This document shows, piece after piece, positions 6,747-10,774 of a DNA stretch of 10,774 nucleotides; position 1 is the stretch's first letter, and each line of letters opens with the position of its first letter. Position numbers and translations under genes: made by a program. The stretch covers positions 1 through 10,774 of the forward strand of contig JAJYMD010000421.1 in NCBI GenBank assembly GCA_021787255.1. The letters run 5' to 3'. The DNA comes from Actinomycetes bacterium. GTDB taxonomy: Bacteria; Actinomycetota; Acidimicrobiia; Acidimicrobiales; RAAP-2. Below the pieces are notes generated by a model, which saw only the letters and a list, made by a program, of their open reading frames with translations, did not search any database and was not told the DNA's origin.

Positions 6747-8201
6747 ATGACAGACGAGGCACGGCGCGAGTGCAACTTCATCGCCGGTGAGTGGCGGCCT
6801 TCGGCGTCGGGCGCCACGCGGCCGAACCTCAATCCCGCAGACGTCGCAGACGTCGTCGGGCATTTCGCCGACTCAGGAGCAGAGGACGTCACCGACGCCG
6901 TCGAGGCCGCCGTCGCGGCCGCGCCGGCATGGCGCGACCTCACCCCGGTCGCGCGCGGGGAACTGCTCCAGCGCGCCGGCGAAGTGATCCGCGAGCGCTC
7001 CGAGGAGTTCGCCGCGGCGATCACCCGAGAGCAGGGGAAGCTGCTGCGCGAGGCCAGGGCCGAGGTCAGCCGGGCGCTGTCGATCCTCACGTTCACCGCA
7101 GGCGAGGGGCGTCGCCTGAACGGCGTCACGACGCCGGCAGAGGAGGCGCGCACGTTCTCGTTCACCTTCCGCACGCCGATCGGGGTCGTCGGCCTGATCA
7201 CGCCGTGGAACTTCCCGATCGCCATCCCGCTTTGGAAGGTCGCGCCCGCGCTCTTGTCGGGGTGCACCGCCGTCTTGAAGCCGTCCCCGTTCACCCCCCT
7301 CACCGCCGCGCTGCTCGTGGAGGCGTTCGCCGACGCCGGAGTGCCTCCGGGAGTCCTGAACCTCGTCCAGGGCGACAGGGTCCCGGGAGAGGAGCTCGTT
7401 CGGGACGCGCGCGTCGCGGGGATCTCGTTCACCGGGTCTTTGCAGGTCGGCACTGCGATCCACGTCGCGGGTGCGCCAAGGCTGTTGCGCACCCAGCTCG
7501 AGCTCGGCGGCAAGAACGCGCTCGTGGTGCTCGCCGACGCGGACCTCGACGCCGCGGCGCGCGCGATCGTCTTCGGGGCGTTCGGGCAGGCCGGACAGCG
7601 ATGCAGCGCGACGAGCCGTCTCGTGGTGGACCGCCGCGTCCGCGATGAGCTGGTGGAGAAGGTCGCAGCGACCGTCGGGGCCTATCGCGTCGGCCCGGGG
7701 ACCGATCCTTCCTCCGACGTGGGGCCGGTGGTGAACGCGCAACGGCTGGAGGCGTGCCTCGCGGCGGTGTCCGAGGCGCAGAGGGAAGGTGCCCGGGTCG
7801 TCGTCGGCGGCGGGCGCGCGACCGGCGACCTGCCCGAGGGCTACTACATGACCCCGACCGTCCTCGTCGACGTGGCGCCCGGCTCGACCATCGCCCAAGA
7901 GGAGGTGTTCGGGCCCGTGCTGTCGGTGATCTCCGTCGACGGCTTCGAGGAGGCGATCTCGGTGGCCAACGGCGTTCGCTACGGCATGGCTGCCGCCGTC
8001 TTCACCCAGGACCCCTCCCGCGCCTTCGAGGCGCTCGGACGTCTCGAGGCCGGCATGCTGCACGTGAACCGCCCGGGAGTCGGCTCCTATTCGCACATGC
8101 CCCACGGGGGTGTGAAGGCCTCTGCGTACGGACCGCCCGAGATCGCCCCGCAGGTCTGGGACTTCTACACGGACTGGAAGTCGGCATGCGTGACGTACTA
8201 G
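6747..8201 (+). CDS. NAD(P)-dependent aldehyde dehydrogenase (candidate phosphonoacetaldehyde dehydrogenase)
   Basis: A full-length, 484-residue ALDH-superfamily enzyme that oxidises an aldehyde to its acid. The catalytic set is intact: ITPWNFP with Asn155, the cofactor lysine Lys178 in VLKPSPFTP, the general base Glu252 in LELGGKN, and the nucleophile Cys286 in GQRCSATSR. The Asn-Lys (23) and Glu-Cys (34) spacings are standard. Next to a 2-AEP importer the obvious substrate is phosphonoacetaldehyde (PhnY role). However, the C-terminus HMPHGGVKASAYGPPEIAPQ looks more like alpha-ketoglutarate-semialdehyde dehydrogenases than the PhnY sequences I recall, so the substrate is open; malonate semialdehyde and sulfoacetaldehyde are other options. 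The stop overlaps the next gene by 16 nt, pointing to one transcript with the CoA-transferase. Confidence 0.9.
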   Translation: MTDEARRECNFIAGEWRPSASGATRPNLNPADVADVVGHFADSGAEDVTDAVEAAVAAAPAWRDLTPVARGELLQRAGEVIRERSEEFAAAITREQGKLLREARAEVSRALSILTFTAGEGRRLNGVTTPAEEARTFSFTFRTPIGVVGLITPWNFPIAIPLWKVAPALLSGCTAVLKPSPFTPLTAALLVEAFADAGVPPGVLNLVQGDRVPGEELVRDARVAGISFTGSLQVGTAIHVAGAPRLLRTQLELGGKNALVVLADADLDAAARAIVFGAFGQAGQRCSATSRLVVDRRVRDELVEKVAATVGAYRVGPGTDPSSDVGPVVNAQRLEACLAAVSEAQREGARVVVGGGRATGDLPEGYYMTPTVLVDVAPGSTIAQEEVFGPVLSVISVDGFEEAISVANGVRYGMAAAVFTQDPSRAFEALGRLEAGMLHVNRPGVGSYSHMPHGGVKASAYGPPEIAPQVWDFYTDWKSACVTY

Positions 8202-9289
8202 ACGGCACCACTCGCCTCGACGGAACCGCGCGCCTCGACGGCACACGCGGCGCAGGGGGAACGGCCGCGTCCTTCGCCGCTGCGGCCGCTGCGGCCGCTG
8301 CATCCGCTGCGTCCTCTGGGGCCGACGAGAAGTGCGGCTCTGCGTCCAACGACGACAAGGTGATGTCCGCGGCCGAGGCCGTGCGCCGGTTCGTCCTGCC
8401 GGGATCGATCGTCGGCATGGGAGGCCAGAACATCAACCGCTGCCCCATGGCGCTCGTCCACGAGATCGTGCGCCAGGGGGTCGGGGGGCTGGTCCTCATG
8501 GGCTGCAACCTCTCGCTGCCCGCCGACATGCTCGTCGCCGCGGGCCTCGTGGTCCGTACCGAGCAGGGGAGCGGCAACCTCGAGCGGTACGGCACCCTGT
8601 TCGCCTGGCGCCGGGCCGTCGAGCGCGGCGAGATCGTCGTCGAGGACCACAGCCACCTCACGATGGTGACGCGGTTCCTGGCCGGGTCCCTCGGACTGCC
8701 GTTCATCCCGACGCTCAGCCTGCTGGGCAGCGACATGGCGCCGCCGGCCGACGGGACCCCGAGAGGCAGCATGGCGGCAGCGGTCGACCCCTGGGCGGGA
8801 CAGCCGGTGGTGCTCCTGCGCAAGGCTCGGCCCGACGTGTCGCTCCTGCACGTCCACGCCGCCGACGCGCGGGGCAACGTGATCATCGAGGGGGTGACGA
8901 GCCACGAGATCGAGATGGCGAAGGCCTCCGCGGTGACGATCGTCACCTGCGAGGAGCTGGTGGAGGACCACGAGGTGTCCCGGCGGCCCGAGCAGGTCTC
9001 GCTCCCCTCGGCCTATGTCGGCGCGGTCGTCGTCCAGCCCTTCGGCGCGTTCCCGACCTCCGTCTACCGACGCTACGACTTCAGCGAGGACGACATCGTC
9101 GAGTACCAGTCGGTGGCACGCGCCGGTGACGCCGACGTCCGGCGCTGGCTCGACGAGCACGTGCGGGCGGTCGCCGATTTCGACGGGTTCCTCGCTCGTC
9201 GCGACCCGGCAGGGACGGTGCGCGCCGAGCTCGTCTCGACGATGGAGACGATCACGATGGAGACGATCACGATGGAGACGATGCTGTGA
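8186..9289 (+). CDS. CoA-transferase subunit A, glutaconate CoA-transferase type, with low-complexity N-terminal leader
   Basis: 367 residues from the ATG at 8186. From about residue 58 it follows the family I CoA-transferase alpha pattern: KVMSAAEAVRRFVLPGSIV, then GGQNINRCPMALVHEIVRQG, RTEQGSGNLERYG, and PDVSLLHVHAADARGNVIIEG. It would pair with the next gene to move CoA between carboxylic acids; an IpdAB-like CoA-ring hydrolase role is an alternative within the same family. The first 58 residues are not part of the domain: LDGTTR/LDGTAR/LDGTR repeats, then an Ala/Ser run. The 8186 start has GGAAG (8176-8180) 5 nt upstream and overlaps the aldehyde dehydrogenase end. A GTG/ATG at 8360/8363 would give a 308-309 residue protein nearer family length but has a poor ribosome site. 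The C-terminus ends in a METIT repeat. Confidence 0.85.
   Translation: MRDVLDGTTRLDGTARLDGTRGAGGTAASFAAAAAAAAASAASSGADEKCGSASNDDKVMSAAEAVRRFVLPGSIVGMGGQNINRCPMALVHEIVRQGVGGLVLMGCNLSLPADMLVAAGLVVRTEQGSGNLERYGTLFAWRRAVERGEIVVEDHSHLTMVTRFLAGSLGLPFIPTLSLLGSDMAPPADGTPRGSMAAAVDPWAGQPVVLLRKARPDVSLLHVHAADARGNVIIEGVTSHEIEMAKASAVTIVTCEELVEDHEVSRRPEQVSLPSAYVGAVVVQPFGAFPTSVYRRYDFSEDDIVEYQSVARAGDADVRRWLDEHVRAVADFDGFLARRDPAGTVRAELVSTMETITMETITMETML
8198..8248 (+). repeat. 18-nt tandem repeat encoding LDGT(T/A)R
   Basis: Three units lie at 8198-8215, 8216-8233 and 8234-8248 (the last shortened to 15 nt). They encode LDGTTR, LDGTAR and LDGTR. The first unit contains the aldehyde dehydrogenase stop TAG (8199-8201), so the array starts exactly at the gene overlap. 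The repeat stays in frame with the CoA-transferase A gene. Confidence 0.75.
8276..8311 (+). repeat. 9-nt tandem repeat GCCGCTGCG encoding an alanine run
   Basis: Four units at 8276, 8285, 8294 and 8303, the last two with single changes (GCCGCTGCA, TCCGCTGCG). They encode the Ala/Ser stretch between the LDGT repeat and the CoA-transferase domain, in frame. It probably arose by replication slippage and likely acts as a flexible linker, if it is translated. Confidence 0.7.
9242..9282 (+). repeat. 15-nt tandem repeat encoding METIT at the end of CoA-transferase A
   Basis: ATGGAGACGATCACG occurs perfectly at 9242-9256 and 9257-9271, followed by a partial unit at 9272-9282. The protein therefore ends METITMETITMETML. 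Each unit offers an in-frame ATG close to the stop at 9287-9289. The array ends 3 nt before the GTG of the next gene. Confidence 0.85.
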
Positions 9290-10077
9290 GCGAGCCGGCC
9301 ACGAACCGCGAGCTCCTCGTCTTCGAGGCGGCCCGGCGCGTCCACGACGGAGAGTGCGTCATCGTCGGCACCGGGCTCCCCCTGCTGGCGGCGCTGGTCG
9401 CCCAGCGGACCCACGCTCCGAGGGTCCAGCTCATCATCGAGAGCGGCGTCGTCTTCCCGACGGTGCTGCCGACCCCGATGTCGGTGGTGGACCCGCGCCT
9501 CATGCACGCGCCCAGCCGGCTGGGTTCGCTGCTCGAGGTCCTGGGCGGCTTCGTCCAGCGCGGGCTCGTGGACGTCGGCTTCCTCGGCGGCGCGCAGGTG
9601 GACGAGCGGGCCAACATCAATTCGACCTGGGTGGAGGGCGACGACGGCAAGCGGCGCCGGCTCCCCGGCAGCGGCGGCGCGAACGACATCGCGTCGAGCT
9701 GCCGTCGGCTCGTGGTGCTGATGTCCCACGAACGGCGCCGTTTCCCCGCCCGCTGCGACTTCGTGACGAGCCCGGGGTTCCTGAGCGGTCCCGGAGCCCG
9801 GCGGGCTGCGGGCCTGCCGCCGATGTCGGTGACCGTGCTCACCGACCTTTGCGTGCTCGAAGGCGACGACGACGAGGGCCGGCTCCGGCTGGCGGCGCTG
9901 ATGCCGGGCGTGTCCGTCGACGACGTGCTCGATCGGATGCAGTTCGTGCCGGTGGTGCCCGAGGACGTCGCAGTGGTCTCCCAGCCGCCTGCGAGCCAGC
10001 TGGACCTGCTGCGGGAGGTCCTCGATCCCGACCGGCGGTACTTCCCGGAGGCTGCCGGCATGACCGAGAAGGCGTGA
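9286..10077 (+). CDS. CoA-transferase subunit B, glutaconate CoA-transferase type
   Basis: 263 residues, close to the family's usual length. LIIESGVV places the likely CoA-accepting catalytic glutamate at residue 52 (Glu54 in the Acidaminococcus enzyme). Further family marks are VDVGFLGGAQVDERANINST and the glycine-rich RLPGSGGANDIASS. The glutamate argues for a true transferase, though related CoA hydrolases use the same fold. The GTG at 9286 overlaps the A-subunit stop in GTGA, so both subunits are probably made in equal amounts. The substrate is not readable. Given the preceding aldehyde dehydrogenase, the acid could be that enzyme's product or a citrate-like acid used by the next gene. 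Confidence 0.88.
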   Translation: MSEPATNRELLVFEAARRVHDGECVIVGTGLPLLAALVAQRTHAPRVQLIIESGVVFPTVLPTPMSVVDPRLMHAPSRLGSLLEVLGGFVQRGLVDVGFLGGAQVDERANINSTWVEGDDGKRRRLPGSGGANDIASSCRRLVVLMSHERRRFPARCDFVTSPGFLSGPGARRAAGLPPMSVTVLTDLCVLEGDDDEGRLRLAALMPGVSVDDVLDRMQFVPVVPEDVAVVSQPPASQLDLLREVLDPDRRYFPEAAGMTEKA

Positions 10078-10131
10078 CATGACGTGAGCGAGAAGCGCTG
10101 ACATGACGTGAGCGAGAAGCGCTGACATGAC
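10075..10131 (+). repeat. 24-nt tandem repeat after the CoA-transferase B stop
   Basis: Two identical 24-nt units lie at 10075-10098 and 10099-10122, then the first 9 nt of a third. Each unit starts with TGACAT and contains GTGAGCGAGAAGCGC followed by TGA, a five-codon mini-frame (MSEKR). The end of the B gene itself, ATGACCGAGAAGGCG (10060-10074), is a diverged copy. The array fills most of the 66-nt gap before the next gene. Confidence 0.85.
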
Positions 10132-10143
10132 AAGGAGGAGAAC

Positions 10144-10774
10144 GTGACCAACGCGAGCTCGACGACGGAGAAGTCGGAGCCCCACGAGCCACAGCCGTTC
10201 CGCTGGCGGACCGGCATCGCCTACAAGACCCGCGACCGGATCGTGGTCCGCGGCTACGACGTGAACGAGCTGACCGGCAACATCGACTTCGGCTCGATGA
10301 CCTACCTCATCTTGCGCGCCGAGCTCCCGAGCCCCGCGCACGCCGCGATGACCAACGCCATGATGGTGAGCCTCGCAGAGCACGCGATGTCGCCGTCGTC
10401 GGCGACCGTGCGCTTCGCGACCTCGGGCGGCGCGGAGCTGAGCGCGGCCGTCGCCGCGGGCATGGCCGCGATCGGGCGGCTCCACGGCACCGCCGACCGT
10501 CCTGCGCAGATGTTCCTCGGGGTCGCAGAGCGCGCCGCCGCCGAGCACGTCGACGTGGCCGAGGCCGCGCGACGCACGGTGGCGGAGATGCGGGCCCGGC
10601 GAGAGTCGATGCCGGGGTTCCACCACCCTCAGCACATTCGCGATCCGAGGACCGCCCGCCTGCTCGGCCTCGCCGAGGAGCTGGACATCGCCGGCGACTA
10701 CGTGGCCGTCGCGCGCGCGATGGAGGACGCGACCGAGGGAGTCTTCGGACGCCGCCTCTACCTGAACGGAGATC
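10144..10774 (+). CDS. Citryl-CoA lyase / short citrate synthase-like enzyme (3' end outside window)
   Basis: 210 residues are visible and the frame is open to the window end. It has the short citrate synthase fold typical of citryl-CoA lyases: RIVVRGYDVNELTG, FGSMTYLILRAELPSPA, then LAEHAMSPSSATVR with the first catalytic His80, and GRLHGTADRP with the second, His114. LYLNGD at 205-210 may hold the catalytic Asp210, so the triad looks complete. The GTG at 10144 has a near-perfect AGGAGG (10133-10138) 5 nt upstream. Such enzymes cleave citryl-CoA to acetyl-CoA and oxaloacetate, or run related condensations. With the CoA-transferase before it, the pair mimics the two chemical steps of citrate lyase. 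The true substrate is unknown; a methylcitrate-type synthase is the main alternative. Confidence 0.82.
   Translation, partial: MTNASSTTEKSEPHEPQPFRWRTGIAYKTRDRIVVRGYDVNELTGNIDFGSMTYLILRAELPSPAHAAMTNAMMVSLAEHAMSPSSATVRFATSGGAELSAAVAAGMAAIGRLHGTADRPAQMFLGVAERAAAEHVDVAEAARRTVAEMRARRESMPGFHHPQHIRDPRTARLLGLAEELDIAGDYVAVARAMEDATEGVFGRRLYLNGD

Noticed and set aside
5669..7513. 614-codon minus-strand frame across phnV and the aldehyde dehydrogenase
   Set aside because: Composition is low-complexity (His/Asp/Arg/Gly-rich) and it lies opposite genes with intact catalytic motifs.

Overview
The window is very GC-rich, codes almost entirely on the + strand and uses GTG as its commonest start codon. It carries Pho boxes of 11-nt GTGAAC units (GTTCAC read on the other strand), the layout known for PhoP in Streptomyces and its relatives. 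This points to an actinobacterium (Actinomycetota); I cannot name the genus. Nine genes are visible, the first and last cut by the window edges. I see no rRNA, tRNA, CRISPR array, transposase or other mobile element.

Layout: (1) 1-477, the C-terminal end of a class III PLP enzyme. (2) 478-684, an intergenic region with an unusually clear six-unit Pho box. (3) 685-2332, a PiT-type phosphate permease and its DUF47/PhoU-like partner. (4) 2333-2551, a second, four-unit Pho box. (5) 2552-6559, an ABC importer of the 2-aminoethylphosphonate (2-AEP) class: binding protein, ATPase and two permeases (phnS, phnT, phnU, phnV). (6) 6560-6746, a gap without a convincing gene. (7) 6747-10774, an aldehyde dehydrogenase, the two subunits of a glutaconate-type CoA-transferase, and a short citrate synthase/citryl-CoA lyase-like enzyme cut by the window end.

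How the parts may work together: phosphate starvation, sensed through a PhoR-PhoP-type system, would switch on both inorganic phosphate uptake (PiT-DUF47) and phosphonate uptake (PhnSTUV). The upstream PLP enzyme could turn 2-AEP, or its 1-hydroxy derivative, into phosphonoacetaldehyde, and the aldehyde dehydrogenase could oxidise that to phosphonoacetate. The window then departs from the known 2-AEP routes. No phosphonatase (PhnX) or phosphonoacetate hydrolase (PhnA) is visible. Instead there is a CoA-transferase followed by a citryl-CoA lyase-type enzyme, a pair that resembles a split citrate lyase. A CoA-dependent route for a phosphonate-derived acid is the most interesting hypothesis here. 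It is inference from gene neighbourhood, not something the sequence proves.

A second oddity is that the junctions between the catabolic genes (before the aldehyde dehydrogenase, at both ends of the CoA-transferase A gene, and after the B gene) all carry short tandem repeats. Such repeats are not seen at the junctions of the transport genes.
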